From positions 42,675-106,674 of the forward strand of contig UQIE01000007.1 in NCBI GenBank assembly GCA_900541065.1: a stretch of DNA of 64,000 nucleotides. Reading direction: 5' to 3'. Position numbers and translations under genes: made by a program. This document shows, piece after piece, positions 45,433 through 54,157 of the stretch. The stretch comes from an uncultured Collinsella sp. (GTDB taxonomy: Bacteria; Actinomycetota; Coriobacteriia; Coriobacteriales; Coriobacteriaceae). The notes beneath the pieces are model-generated. The model was given only the letters and a program-made list of their open reading frames with translations, did not search any database and had not been told where the DNA came from. Each line of letters opens with the position of its first letter. Position 1 is the stretch's first letter.

Positions 45433-45930
45433 ATGAGGATTTTTAGCCCCAAACGTTACGTTGCCTCGGTCGATCGCATCGACCTTGATACCCTTTGGGC
45501 CGACGGCAAACGCGCCATTCTGCTCGATCGCGATAACACCCTGGTGCCGCGTGACACCGAGCAGGTTCCCGCTGCGGTTTCCGCTTGGCTCGATACCGCC
45601 CGCGCCAAAGGCTTTAAGCTGTGCATGGTGTCCAACAACTGGCATCGCGACCAGGTCATGGCATCAGCACGCGAGCTGGGACTCGAGGCCATCAGCCATG
45701 CCATGAAGCCGGCGCCGTTTGCCCTCAAGGCGGGTCTTAAGCGCCTCGGCGCCACGGCCGACGAGGCGGTGCTGATCGGTGATCAGCTCTACACGGACGT
45801 GTGGAGCGGCAACTTCGCCGGCGTCGATACCATCCTGGTAAAGCCGCAGGCCACGCAGGACCTGTGGTATACGCAGATCTTCCGTATCTTTGAGCGCCGG
45901 GCCCTGCGCGACCTTCCCTGCGAGGAATAG
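45433..45930 (+). CDS. yqeG: YqeG family HAD-IIIA phosphatase
   Basis: 165 aa, starting 1 bp after the mltG stop. HAD motif I is LLDRDNTLVP (nucleophile Asp and DxDNT form typical of YqeG), motif II MVSNNW, and motif III/IV AVLIGDQLYTDVWSGN. The N-terminus FSPKRYVASVDRIDLD is the YqeG extension. Related to phosphatidylglycerophosphatase GEP4 in mitochondria, so a role as PGP phosphatase in phosphatidylglycerol synthesis is plausible but not shown. Confidence 0.9.
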   Translation: MRIFSPKRYVASVDRIDLDTLWADGKRAILLDRDNTLVPRDTEQVPAAVSAWLDTARAKGFKLCMVSNNWHRDQVMASARELGLEAISHAMKPAPFALKAGLKRLGATADEAVLIGDQLYTDVWSGNFAGVDTILVKPQATQDLWYTQIFRIFERRALRDLPCEE

Positions 45931-45938
45931 GTCTCGTC

Positions 45939-46472
45939 ATGTCCCAGCACACCAAACACGGCTGCGACCATATCTTCTTTATCGGCTTTTTGGGCGCGGG
46001 CAAATCAACGCTCGCGCGCAACGTCGGCACTATGTTCAAGCGGCGTTTTATCGATACCGACCGCCTAGTCGTCCGCCGTCGCGGCAAGTCGGTAACCGAG
46101 ATTTTTGAGACCGAGGGTGAGGATCGTTTTCGCGAGCTCGAGACCTCGGCGCTCCGTTCGCTCCAAAGCGAGCGCAGTCTGTTGGTTTCGTGCGGTGGCG
46201 GTATCGTCGAGACGCCGGTGAATATTGAGCTGATGCACGAAATGGGTACGTGCGTGTACCTCGAGGGCGACTTTGAGGATTCGATTCGCCAGATTCGTCG
46301 GTCCGACACGCGCCCCGATTTCCGCTCGCCCGAGCATGCCGCGCGCTTGTTTGAGCATCGCCGTCCGCTGTATCGCCAGGCCGCCGATATTACCCTTGAT
46401 ATTCGCAACAAGTCCTTCGAGGACGTTTCCTACCTTTGTGCCGAGATGCTTTTGGAGCGTGGACTGCTATGA
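45939..46472 (+). CDS. aroK: shikimate kinase
   Basis: 177 aa. Walker A GFLGAGKST (residues 14-22), DTDRLVVRRRGKSVTEIFETEGEDRFRELE (shikimate-binding Asp and Arg), and SCGGGIVETP. It phosphorylates shikimate at the 3-OH in aromatic amino acid synthesis. It overlaps the following AroB-like gene (ATGA), the standard aroK-aroB pairing. No other shikimate genes are in the window. Confidence 0.92.
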   Translation: MSQHTKHGCDHIFFIGFLGAGKSTLARNVGTMFKRRFIDTDRLVVRRRGKSVTEIFETEGEDRFRELETSALRSLQSERSLLVSCGGGIVETPVNIELMHEMGTCVYLEGDFEDSIRQIRRSDTRPDFRSPEHAARLFEHRRPLYRQAADITLDIRNKSFEDVSYLCAEMLLERGLL

Positions 46473-47578
46473 TTCGCCGCCAACTGATCAATTTCCAAAA
46501 CCGCAGCGTCGATGTCCGTGTCGGATTGGGCGCGTTCGATGAGCTGTCGCGTATGTTTGCCTCGGCTGTGGGCAAGCCTAAGCGCGCGATGGTGGTTTGG
46601 AACTCCGCCTCGTCAGAACGTTTTGATGAGGTCGTCGAGCATGCGCTGGTCGACGCCGGTTTTGCCGTGTCGCAGTTCTCCCTTGAGGTTTCGCCTGCTG
46701 GTGCCACGCTGGCCGATGCCGATGCTATCTTTGGCGCCTTGTCTGCCAACGGCATTACCTGCGACGATCTGGTTGTCGCCGTTGGCGATGCCGCAACCTG
46801 CTCGGTTGTTAGCTGGTGCGCCAACCAGTGGTGTGGCCGAACCGAGTGCGCGCTGCTGCCGACGACCTTCGACGCCATGCTCACGGTCGCGACGACCATG
46901 AAGCCGCTCATTGCCTCGTCGTCGAATGCGCTTCCCGCTATCGCGTTCCGTCCCGAACCGGGCTTGGTCGTGTGTGACCTCGACCTTGTTCGCGAGGCGG
47001 ACCCCGAGGACCTCAAGCTCGGCTATGTGGTACTTGTTGGCACCATGCTTTCGAGCAGTAAGTCCCGTTGGAATCAGTTTACTGAGACCGTCCCCGAGAT
47101 TCTCGCGGGCGAGGAGGTCGCGCTCGTCAATGCCGTTCAATGGTCTCAGACTGCCCGCAAGGACGTACTGATGGCCACGAACCCGAGCGCTCGCCATGCG
47201 CTCGATTTTGGCAAGACGGGGGAGCGTACCCTGCGCGCCTGCTTGGGCGATGCCGCTTCGCAGGCCCCTGCCTACCAGCTGTTGTCCGAGGGCATTCGCT
47301 TTGAGGCACGCCTTGCACATGATGCCTGCGATTTCGATATCGATTACGTCTTTGAGGTCGATGACTGCTTGGAGGACTTTGGTATCGAGGAACTTGCCTT
47401 CGATCTGGAGTCTGCCGCATATATCGAGGAGTTCCGCAAGCAGCAGTTTGCACGCTCGAACCGCAGCATGTTGCCGCTGCCCGCGGCACTCGGCGCCATT
47501 CGCCTAACGAACGTTGAGGACGAGGTTCTTAAGCGCCATGCTCACGCCTACTTGGCTTCTCGTAAAGAACTTCTCTAA
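46469..47578 (+). CDS. dehydroquinate synthase-like protein lacking catalytic motifs
   Basis: 369 aa, coupled to aroK exactly where aroB normally lies. The overall AroB length and block order are kept, but the motifs are gone: GGGVVGD reads VAVGDAATC (103-111); PTTLLAxxDxSVGGK reads PTTFDAMLTVATTMK (131-145); GHTFGHAIE reads FGKTGERTL (247-255), losing both His; the HGxAV block reads SEGIRFEA (273-280); and the AEVIKYG Glu is not found in LKLGYVVLVG. It cannot bind zinc in the normal way, so dehydroquinate synthesis is unlikely. The frame is intact and codon use is normal, so it may have a new role. Confidence 0.72.
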   Translation: MIRRQLINFQNRSVDVRVGLGAFDELSRMFASAVGKPKRAMVVWNSASSERFDEVVEHALVDAGFAVSQFSLEVSPAGATLADADAIFGALSANGITCDDLVVAVGDAATCSVVSWCANQWCGRTECALLPTTFDAMLTVATTMKPLIASSSNALPAIAFRPEPGLVVCDLDLVREADPEDLKLGYVVLVGTMLSSSKSRWNQFTETVPEILAGEEVALVNAVQWSQTARKDVLMATNPSARHALDFGKTGERTLRACLGDAASQAPAYQLLSEGIRFEARLAHDACDFDIDYVFEVDDCLEDFGIEELAFDLESAAYIEEFRKQQFARSNRSMLPLPAALGAIRLTNVEDEVLKRHAHAYLASRKELL

Positions 47579-47640
47579 GATTTATTGACTTCCATCCTCT
47601 TTCGTATCATGTTGAGGGGCGGGTTTCCAATCGGTTGCGG

Positions 47641-47652
47641 ATCGCATGCGAT
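47641..47652. promoter_or_regulatory. palindrome upstream of pepP
   Basis: ATCGCATGCGAT is a perfect 12-bp palindrome in the 132-bp gap before pepP, with TCTATATAGA (47680-47689) a second one nearer the gene. TATTGA/TATCAT (47583-47610, 16-bp spacing) could be the promoter. Operator function is a guess. Confidence 0.4.
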
Positions 47653-47710
47653 TCCGTCGTTCGGTTGAGACCCGTCCCGTCTATATAGAGACAACAAGAA
47701 AGGAATCTGC

Positions 47711-48841
47711 ATGTCTGAGTTTGCTGCCGGTCCTGCCGGTCGTATCGAGCGTGTCCGTGCCCTTATGGTCGAGCGTGGCTACGACGCCATCGTGGTGCGC
47801 GACGAGGCCAACCTTCGTTGGCTTACGGGCGTTAAGGGTGTCTTCGACTACACCTTCGAGTTCCCGCACGCGGCGTTTATTACGGCTGACCAGTGCCTGT
47901 TCCATACCGACTCGCGCTACCTCAACAGCTTTGAGGAGAACACGCCCGCCGGCAGCCCTTGGGTCTACGACATGGACGAGGGCACCATCCCTGGTTGGGT
48001 CGCCGGTAAGATCGCAGCCAATAAGTGCCGCGTCTGTGCTGTCGAGGACGACATGCAGATCAACTTCTACCAGGGTATTCAGCGTGGCCTGGAGGACCGT
48101 TCCGTCGCCTGCATGTTGCCGCTGATGCATGACGACATTCGCAAGATGCGCGCCATCAAGGACGCTGAGGAGATCGAGCTCATGCGCCATGCGCAGTCGA
48201 TCACCGATGCCGCCTTCCAGCATATGCTCGGCTTTATTAAGCCCGGTATGACCGAGAAGCGGGTTCGCAACGAGCTCGAGAACTTTATGTTCGCCAACGG
48301 CGCCGACAGCCTGGCCTTCGGCTCCATTGTGGCGAGCGGCCCCAACACCGCCAACCCGCATGCCGTGCCGAGTGACCGTGTCATCGAGAAGGGCGACTTC
48401 GTCCTCATGGATTACGGCGCGGGCTACTGCGATTATCGTTCCGACATGACGCGCACCGTCGTGATGGGCGAGCCTACCCAGGAGCAGCTTGACCTGTACG
48501 CGCTCGTGCGCCGTACGCACGAGGAGTGCGTCGCTGCCATCCATCCGGGCGTCGAGGGCAACGACATTTTTAAGCTTTCCAAGAAGATCATCGGCGATGC
48601 CGGTTATGGCGATTACTACAACCATGGTCTGGGCCACGGCGTGGGCATCGACATCCACGAGCTGCCCAACTTCAACCGCAGCAAGAACACCATCGAGGTC
48701 GGCTCGGTTATCACCATGGAGCCCGGCGTGTATCTGCCCGGTGTGGGCGGCGTGCGCCTGGAGGACTACGGCGTGGTCACCGAGAGCGGCTACGAGCCCT
48801 TCACCAAGACCCCGCACGACCTGCACATCATCGATTGCTAG
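47711..48841 (+). CDS. pepP: Xaa-Pro aminopeptidase (M24 family)
   Basis: 376 aa, creatinase N-domain (residues 10-135) plus M24 metallopeptidase. The five metal ligands are visible: Asp in VLMDYGAGY, Asp in [10 protein letters not shown], His in [13 protein letters not shown], Glu in [10 protein letters not shown], and Glu in VRLEDYGVV. It removes N-terminal residues next to proline. It sits upstream of efp, which helps translate polyproline, a recurring pairing. AGAAAGGA lies 7 bp upstream of ATG 47711. Confidence 0.94.
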   Translation: MSEFAAGPAGRIERVRALMVERGYDAIVVRDEANLRWLTGVKGVFDYTFEFPHAAFITADQCLFHTDSRYLNSFEENTPAGSPWVYDMDEGTIPGWVAGKIAANKCRVCAVEDDMQINFYQGIQRGLEDRSVACMLPLMHDDIRKMRAIKDAEEIELMRHAQSITDAAFQHMLGFIKPGMTEKRVRNELENFMFANGADSLAFGSIVASGPNTANPHAVPSDRVIEKGDFVLMDYGAGYCDYRSDMTRTVVMGEPTQEQLDLYALVRRTHEECVAAIHPGVEGNDIFKLSKKIIGDAGYGDYYNHGLGHGVGIDIHELPNFNRSKNTIEVGSVITMEPGVYLPGVGGVRLEDYGVVTESGYEPFTKTPHDLHIIDC

Positions 48842-48863
48842 CCCATTTCGATAGATTTTTGGG

Positions 48864-48906
48864 GCGGGGCGTCCGGAGCACTTCGGGCGCCCCGCGTTCT
48901 CTTTTT
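48864..48906 (+). terminator. terminator of pepP
   Basis: A 12-bp GC-rich stem (GCGGGGCGTCCG/CGGGCGCCCCGC, one G-T pair), 8-nt loop, then a T-rich stretch ending CTTTTT. Confidence 0.85.
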
Positions 48907-48937
48907 ATGCGCTCGCTGCAGGCGCCGTCTGCAAGTG

Positions 48938-48943
48938 TATAAT
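48938..48943 (+). promoter_or_regulatory. -10 box of the efp operon
   Basis: A consensus TATAAT 57 bp upstream of efp, after the pepP terminator. No clear -35 is visible. Confidence 0.5.
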
Positions 48944-49000
48944 TTCGGTCGTATGTAATTTGGACGCTTGTGCGTCCTGCCCATAACAAGAAAGGTCGCT

Positions 49001-49564
49001 ATGCCTACCATTTCTACCGCCGACTTCAAGAACGGCCTCGGTCTCCGCATTAAGGACAAGGTCTACACCATCGTCGAGTTCCAGCATGTCAAGCCGGGCA
49101 AGGGCGGCGCGTTTGTGCGCTACAAGACCCGCGACATCAAGAGCGGCCGTGTCGTCGAGAACACCTGCAACGCCGGCACCAAGTTCGAGAGCGTCATGCT
49201 CACCACCCGTGAGTTCCAGTACCTCTACAACGATGGCGCCGACTACATCTTCATGGACAACGAGACCTATGAGCAGGTTCCCGTTCCCGAGGACATGGTG
49301 GGCGAGAACTCCAAGTGGCTGCGCGAGAACGACATTTGCCAGCTGCTCTTCGCCGACGATGAGCTCATGGGCGTGACCCCGCCGATGTTCATCGAGACCA
49401 CCATCGTCCAGACCGACCCGGGCTTTAAGGGCGACACCGTCCAGGGTTCCACCAAGCCGGCCACGATCGACACCGGCGCTGTCATCCAGGTCCCCATGTA
49501 CCTCAACGAGGGCGAGGTCATCAAGGTTGACACCCGCGACGGCAAGTTCGTCTCCCGCGTCTAG
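49001..49564 (+). CDS. efp: translation elongation factor P
   Basis: 187 aa. EF-P rescues ribosomes stalled on proline runs. Three beta-barrel domains, with the tip loop HVKPGKGGAF holding Lys34, the residue modified in many bacteria. The C-terminal signature is TDPGFKGDTVQGSTKPATIDTG. ATG 49001 has AAGAAAGG upstream. No epmA or epmB-type modification gene is in the window. It starts the operon efp-asp23-nusB-xseB-tlyA-nadK-recN. Confidence 0.96.
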   Translation: MPTISTADFKNGLGLRIKDKVYTIVEFQHVKPGKGGAFVRYKTRDIKSGRVVENTCNAGTKFESVMLTTREFQYLYNDGADYIFMDNETYEQVPVPEDMVGENSKWLRENDICQLLFADDELMGVTPPMFIETTIVQTDPGFKGDTVQGSTKPATIDTGAVIQVPMYLNEGEVIKVDTRDGKFVSRV

Positions 49565-49588
49565 CAACCAACTCTTATAGGAGGACTC

Positions 49589-49951
49589 ATGCCCCAGGAA
49601 ATCAAGATTGACGGCATCGGCATTTCGCCCGATGTTCTGACCGCCATCGTTTCGCGCGCCGTGTCGGATGTCGAGGGCATCGCCTCCGTTGGCGTCAAGG
49701 ACCTTGCCACCAACCTTGTCTCCATGATGCTCTCGTCCAAGGCCCCGGCTTCCGAGCCGGCGGTCGAGGCCGAGGTCATCGGCGACAAGCTCGCACTCAC
49801 CGTGCGTGTCGTGGTGTTCTTTGGCTATCCGTTCAAGAAGCTCGCTGAGGCCGTTCGCGCCGCCGTGGTCGCTGCCATCGATGCTCAGGTGGGCGTTGAG
49901 GTCGAGCGCGTCGACGTTTGCATTGACGGTCTCGTTTTCCCCAAGGAGTAA
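49589..49951 (+). CDS. Asp23/Gls24 family envelope stress protein, second copy
   Basis: 120 aa, ATG with AGGAGG 6 bp upstream. The family pattern ISPDVLTAIVSRAVSDVEGIASVGVKD is at the N-terminus, and VRVVVFFGYPFKKLAEAVRAAVVAAI with VDVCIDGLVFP at the C-terminus. It lies between efp and nusB, the usual place for asp23-family genes in Gram-positives. It is distinct from the copy at 3597. Confidence 0.88.
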   Translation: MPQEIKIDGIGISPDVLTAIVSRAVSDVEGIASVGVKDLATNLVSMMLSSKAPASEPAVEAEVIGDKLALTVRVVVFFGYPFKKLAEAVRAAVVAAIDAQVGVEVERVDVCIDGLVFPKE

Positions 49952-49954
49952 CCT

Positions 49955-50542
49955 TTGAGCCTTAAGGTTTATCGCGGGCGCACGCTTGCCCGCAGTCAGG
50001 CGCTGCAGCTGCTGTTCCAGGCCGAGGCCACGGACAGTCCGCTCGAGCGCGTCCTCGAGGGCGATTTCCTGATCTCGAAGGGTCCCCTCGACCCCTATGC
50101 ACTGGAGCTTTGCCGCGGTGCCTACGAGCACATCGATCGCATCGATTGTGCCCTGCGAGCCGTCGCCAAGAACTGGGATCTTATGCGCATGCCCGGTGCC
50201 GACCGCAACCTGCTGCGTATCGCCGTCTACGAGATGCGCTTCCTTACCGACGAAGAGGTCTCGGACGCCATCGTCATCAACGAGGCCGTTGAGCTTGCCA
50301 AGGCTTATGGTACCGACCAGTCCGCATCGTTTGTCAACGGCGTGCTGGGCAAGATCGCTCGCAGCGAGGAACTGCCGGGCGAGGACCTGTACCAAGAGCT
50401 GCTGGCCGAGGATCGCGCTCGCGAGGAGGCACAGGCTGCCGAGGCAGCCGCCAAGGTCGCTGCTGCTCAGGCTGCTGCCGGTGTACTTGCCGAGGACGCG
50501 GACGCTGCTGGGGCCGTCGAGGCCGACTCCGTCGAGGAGTAG
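49955..50542 (+). CDS. nusB: transcription antitermination factor NusB
   Basis: NusB with NusE/S10 binds boxA of rRNA transcripts. TTG 49955 with AAGGAG 6 bp upstream. Helical core to about residue 147: RTLARSQALQLLFQAEATDSP, NWDLMRMPGADRNLLRIAVYEMRFL, VVINEAVELAKAYGTDQSASFVNGVLGKIAR. The last 45 residues are an Ala/Glu-rich tail outside the family core. GAGGAG in this tail serves as ribosome site for xseB. Confidence 0.92.
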   Translation: MSLKVYRGRTLARSQALQLLFQAEATDSPLERVLEGDFLISKGPLDPYALELCRGAYEHIDRIDCALRAVAKNWDLMRMPGADRNLLRIAVYEMRFLTDEEVSDAIVINEAVELAKAYGTDQSASFVNGVLGKIARSEELPGEDLYQELLAEDRAREEAQAAEAAAKVAAAQAAAGVLAEDADAAGAVEADSVEE

Positions 50543-50544
50543 CC

Positions 50545-50784
50545 ATGCCAGAGGGTTCTGTCCGCAACTTTGACGAGATCTCGGACCGTCTGGACCAGAT
50601 CATCGCTACCGTTCGCTCCAAGGATACCTCCTTGGAGCGTTCACTCGATTTGTTTGACGAAGCGATTGAGTTGGGTTCCCGCGCGGTCGATATGGTCGAC
50701 AAGTTTGAGTTGACGCCGCGAGAGGCCGACAAGCTCGAGCAGGAATACGATGAGGATGCGGCAAACGAATCCCAGGATAGCTAG
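50545..50784 (+). CDS. xseB: exodeoxyribonuclease VII small subunit
   Basis: 79 aa helical protein with the XseB pattern FDEISDRLDQIIATVRSKDTSLERSLDLFDEAIEL. Exonuclease VII degrades single-stranded DNA as one XseA with several XseB subunits. The xseA gene is not adjacent and is not in the window, so it must lie elsewhere or be missing. Confidence 0.85.
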   Translation: MPEGSVRNFDEISDRLDQIIATVRSKDTSLERSLDLFDEAIELGSRAVDMVDKFELTPREADKLEQEYDEDAANESQDS

Positions 50785-50810
50785 GCCGCATCTCCGGATA
50801 CGAATGGTTG

Positions 50811-51623
50811 ATGGCATTCATGAAACGCGTGCGTCTTGATGACGAACTGATTTCACAGGGCATCTGCGCCGATCGCGCGGATGCCCTTCGCACTCTTATG
50901 GCCGGCTTGGTCTCGAGTGGCGGCGAGCGCTTGACTTCGCCGGGTCTTAAGGTGACCCCGGGCCTGTCGCTGCACGTGAAGGGGTGCATTCCCTATGTTG
51001 GCCGCGGCGGTCTTAAGCTCGAAGGCGCACTTGATGCGTTTGGCATCAATCCGACGGGCCTTGCCTGCCTGGATGTGGGCTGCTCTACCGGCGGCTTTAC
51101 CGATTGCCTGCTCAAGCGCGGAGCTGCGACCGTTGTCTCGGTGGACGTGGGTCGCGCCCAGTTCGATTGGTCGTTGCGTCAGGATGATCGCGTGACGCTG
51201 CATGAGCGCACAAACGTGACGCAGCTGCCTGAGCTTGGCTATGCCGGCGCCATCGACCTGGCTGTGTGTGATGTCTCGTTTACCAGCATCGCGAACATTA
51301 TCGATGCGGTACTGGCGTGCATGGCTCCTACGGGTGCATTCTGTACGCTCGTAAAGCCGCAGTTTGAGGCTCCGGCGGCGCTGGTGGGCGAGGGCGGCAT
51401 TGTGACCGATCCCGCCGTGCGCCGCGATACACTCGTGGCGGCGGTTGAACTCTTTGCTGCCAAGGGCCTGTTTCCGGTCGATGTGTGCGTGTCACCCATT
51501 CATGGTGCCAAGGGCAACGTTGAGTTTTTCCTGTACGGCACGAGGTTTGCCCCCGGCGAACGCACCGACGATGAGCTGCAATCCCAGGTATCGGTTTTGA
51601 GCGAGAAAGCTGCAACGCTATGA
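50811..51623 (+). CDS. tlyA: TlyA family rRNA 2'-O-methyltransferase
   Basis: 270 aa. N-terminal S4-like RNA-binding domain (RVRLDDELISQGICADRADA), then an FtsJ-type SAM methyltransferase: YVGRGGLKLEGALDAF, CLDVGCSTGGFTDCLLKRGA, and DLAVCDVSFTS with LVKPQFEA. In Mycobacterium TlyA makes 2'-O-methyl cytidines in 16S and 23S rRNA that promote capreomycin binding. ATG 50811 is used; ATG 50820 and TTG 50808 are alternatives and none has a strong ribosome site. It overlaps nadK by ATGA. Confidence 0.92.
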   Translation: MAFMKRVRLDDELISQGICADRADALRTLMAGLVSSGGERLTSPGLKVTPGLSLHVKGCIPYVGRGGLKLEGALDAFGINPTGLACLDVGCSTGGFTDCLLKRGAATVVSVDVGRAQFDWSLRQDDRVTLHERTNVTQLPELGYAGAIDLAVCDVSFTSIANIIDAVLACMAPTGAFCTLVKPQFEAPAALVGEGGIVTDPAVRRDTLVAAVELFAAKGLFPVDVCVSPIHGAKGNVEFFLYGTRFAPGERTDDELQSQVSVLSEKAATL

Positions 51624-52480
51624 AGGTCTTTCTGGTTCCCAATTACTATAAACAAGAGGCGGTCGAGAGCGGCCTGATGCTTGAGCTTTGGCTGACGCGC
51701 CAGGGCTATGAGGTCGCATGGGCTGCCGACCAGCGATCGAAGATTCAGAGCACGCCTGATATTGACGGCTCCGATCTGGTCATTACGCTCGGCGGTGACG
51801 GTACGTTGCTGCGCGCTGCCCGCATCCTCAACCATCGCGAGATTCCTATCCTCGGTCTTTCCTATGGTCACCTGGGCTTTTTGACGGCCGCGAGTCCCGA
51901 GGAGCGCGACATTTTGCAGGTTGTGAGCGACGCCCTGTCCGGCGAGCTGCATGTGAGCCGTCGCGCTACCATCGCTGCGGATATCGTGTCCGTGCGTGAC
52001 GATGGCACGAAGGATGTCGTGCGCACGTTCGCCCTCAACGACATGGCGCTCACGCGCGGCCCCCTGTCCGATATGGTCGAGTTTGACATCACGGTGTCCG
52101 GCCACCATATCGATCGCCTGCGTGGCGACGGCGTGGTCGTGTCCACGGCGACTGGTTCTACGGGTTACGCGCTCAGTGCCGGTGGCCCCATCGTGAGCCC
52201 CGACTATACGGGCATGGTCTGCGTACCCATTGCGCCGCACACCATTCAGGCCCGTGCCTTCTTGACTTCGCCGAGTGATGTCGTCGAAATCTTTATGTCT
52301 GATGATCGTCCGAGCGTTCCGGCGATTGCTATCGATGGACAGTTTATTACCTGCGATGGCACCGTTGAGAGCGTGGCGGTGCGCCGCGGGCCCGGAGATG
52401 TGTTGCTGCTGGATTACGGCCCCGAGAGCTTCTATAACTCGGTGAGCCGCGTATTCTACGGAGTCCGTCATGATCGATGA
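51620..52480 (+). CDS. nadK: NAD kinase
   Basis: 286 aa. The GGDGT motif at residues 58-62 (LVITLGGDGTLLRAAR), then the Gly-rich substrate block STATGSTGYALSAGGPIVSP and PIAPHTIQARA. The usual NE motif reads NDMAL here. It phosphorylates NAD to NADP. The order tlyA-nadK-recN is conserved, with an 11-bp overlap into recN. Confidence 0.95.
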   Translation: MKVFLVPNYYKQEAVESGLMLELWLTRQGYEVAWAADQRSKIQSTPDIDGSDLVITLGGDGTLLRAARILNHREIPILGLSYGHLGFLTAASPEERDILQVVSDALSGELHVSRRATIAADIVSVRDDGTKDVVRTFALNDMALTRGPLSDMVEFDITVSGHHIDRLRGDGVVVSTATGSTGYALSAGGPIVSPDYTGMVCVPIAPHTIQARAFLTSPSDVVEIFMSDDRPSVPAIAIDGQFITCDGTVESVAVRRGPGDVLLLDYGPESFYNSVSRVFYGVRHDR

Positions 52481-54098
52481 GCTGCAGGTTTCTAACATTG
52501 CGCTCATTCGCGAGGCGACGCTGCTGCCGAGTGCCGGCCTGACTGTCCTGACCGGCGAGACCGGTGCCGGCAAGACCGCGCTGCTCTCGGCCCTCAAGCT
52601 TATTTTGGGTGAGCGCGCGGATTCGTCTATGGTGCGCGAGGGCGAGGCGCTGGCGAGCGTCGAGGCGCGCCTGTTTGACGGCCCGCACGACACGGAGGGC
52701 TTCATCGTGCAGCGCAGTCTTTCTGCCGAGGGCCGCAGCCGCGTGAAGATTGACGGACGCATCGCCAGTGTGCGCGAGCTTTCGGAGCGCGTTGGCGTGA
52801 TGATGGATCTGTGCGGCCAACACGAGCACCAGCGCTTGCTCGATCCGGCGCATCATGTTGCGATGGTCGATGCCTGGGCAGGGCGCCCTGCACTCGAGGC
52901 GCTCGAGCACTACCGCGCCTGCTTTAAGGCTTCGCGCGCTGCCGCTAAGGAGGTTCGACGTGTCGAAGAGACCTCGCGTGCGCAGGGGAGCCGCGTCGAG
53001 GAAGCGCGCTTTGCGCTCGAGCGCATCGGCGAGGTCGACCCCAAACCGGGCGAGTATGAGGAACTCGAGGAACTGCTGCCGCGCTCCGAACATGCCGAGG
53101 TGCTGGTTGCCACAGCTAATGATGCCCATGCATCGCTTGCCTCTGAAGAGGGAGCGCTCGATGCCGTGAACAGCGCCGTGGCAGAACTTTCCCGTATGGC
53201 TTCCGTCGATCGCAAACTTGGCGACATTGCCGATTTGCTTTCGGATGCCTGTATCTCCCTTGAGGATTGCGCGAACGAACTTCGTGCCTATCGCGATGGC
53301 GTCGCCTTCGATCCGCGCGAGCTCGCTCGCATGCGTGAGCGGTATTCCGACCTCAAGGGCCTGCTGCGTCAGTGGGGTCCTACCATGGACGATGTTTTTG
53401 CCATGCGCGATCGCTCGCAAGAGCTGCTGTCCCTGGTCGATGATGGCGATGAACAGATCAGAAAGGCGCGTGAGGCACTCGGGAGCGCCGAGCACGAGTT
53501 GTTTGCCGCTGCCAAGGCACTTAAGCGCGCTCGCAATATGGCGGCCCCGCGCTTCTGCCACGAGGTTGGCCGCCAGATGGCTCGCCTGGAGATGGGCGGC
53601 GCCGAGCTCGTCTGGGAGTCGCGCGATCTTCCCCGTGCTGAGTGGACGCCCGTTGGTCCTTCGAGCTACGAGCTGCTATACCGCAGCGGTGCCGGTTTGA
53701 CTCCACGTCCCCTGCGCCGCATTGCGTCGGGCGGCGAGCTCAGCCGCGTCATGTTGGCAAGTAAGGTTGTCCTCGGTAACGCGGACGGTGTCGATACGCT
53801 GGTGTTTGACGAGGTCGATGCTGGCGTCGGTGGCTCCACGGCGCGTGCGCTCGCGGGCGTGCTGGCAGATCTCGCCGCTACGCATCAGGTGATTGTCGTA
53901 ACCCACTTGGCGCAGGTCGCCGTCATGGCTGACAAGCATTATGTCGTCAGCAAGGAACCGGGCGATGTTCCCCAGACGCATTTGGACGAGGTAACCGGCG
54001 AAGCGCGTACCGCCGAGATCGCCCGCATGTTGAGCGGCGATCAATCGGAGGCGAGCTTGGCGCATGCCAAGCAGATGCTTGAAGAAGCTCGAGGTTAG
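52470..54098 (+). CDS. recN: DNA repair protein RecN
   Basis: RecN is an SMC-like ATPase that holds broken DNA ends for recombination. 542 aa. Walker A GETGAGKTALLSALKLILG at the N-terminus, DLCGQHEHQRLLDPAHH, central coiled coil, then the ABC signature IASGGELSRVMLASKVVL and Walker B LVFDEVDAGVGGSTA. It ends the efp operon; the gap downstream carries a class D palindrome. Confidence 0.95.
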   Translation: MIDELQVSNIALIREATLLPSAGLTVLTGETGAGKTALLSALKLILGERADSSMVREGEALASVEARLFDGPHDTEGFIVQRSLSAEGRSRVKIDGRIASVRELSERVGVMMDLCGQHEHQRLLDPAHHVAMVDAWAGRPALEALEHYRACFKASRAAAKEVRRVEETSRAQGSRVEEARFALERIGEVDPKPGEYEELEELLPRSEHAEVLVATANDAHASLASEEGALDAVNSAVAELSRMASVDRKLGDIADLLSDACISLEDCANELRAYRDGVAFDPRELARMRERYSDLKGLLRQWGPTMDDVFAMRDRSQELLSLVDDGDEQIRKAREALGSAEHELFAAAKALKRARNMAAPRFCHEVGRQMARLEMGGAELVWESRDLPRAEWTPVGPSSYELLYRSGAGLTPRPLRRIASGGELSRVMLASKVVLGNADGVDTLVFDEVDAGVGGSTARALAGVLADLAATHQVIVVTHLAQVAVMADKHYVVSKEPGDVPQTHLDEVTGEARTAEIARMLSGDQSEASLAHAKQMLEEARG

Positions 54099-54116
54099 GT
54101 CGTATCAGCGGTGTTG

Positions 54117-54149
54117 GTGGGACAAAATAGACTGAATTATTTGTCCCAC
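54117..54149. repeat. GGGAC palindrome, class D, between convergent recN and rpiR
   Basis: GTGGGACAAA (54117-54126) and TTTGTCCCAC (54140-54149) frame a 13-nt centre. TTTTGTCCCAC also occurs alone at 37550, upstream of the DUF948 gene. It lies 8 bp beyond the rpiR stop and may act as a terminator. Confidence 0.7.
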
Positions 54150-54157
54150 TTCGCGTT

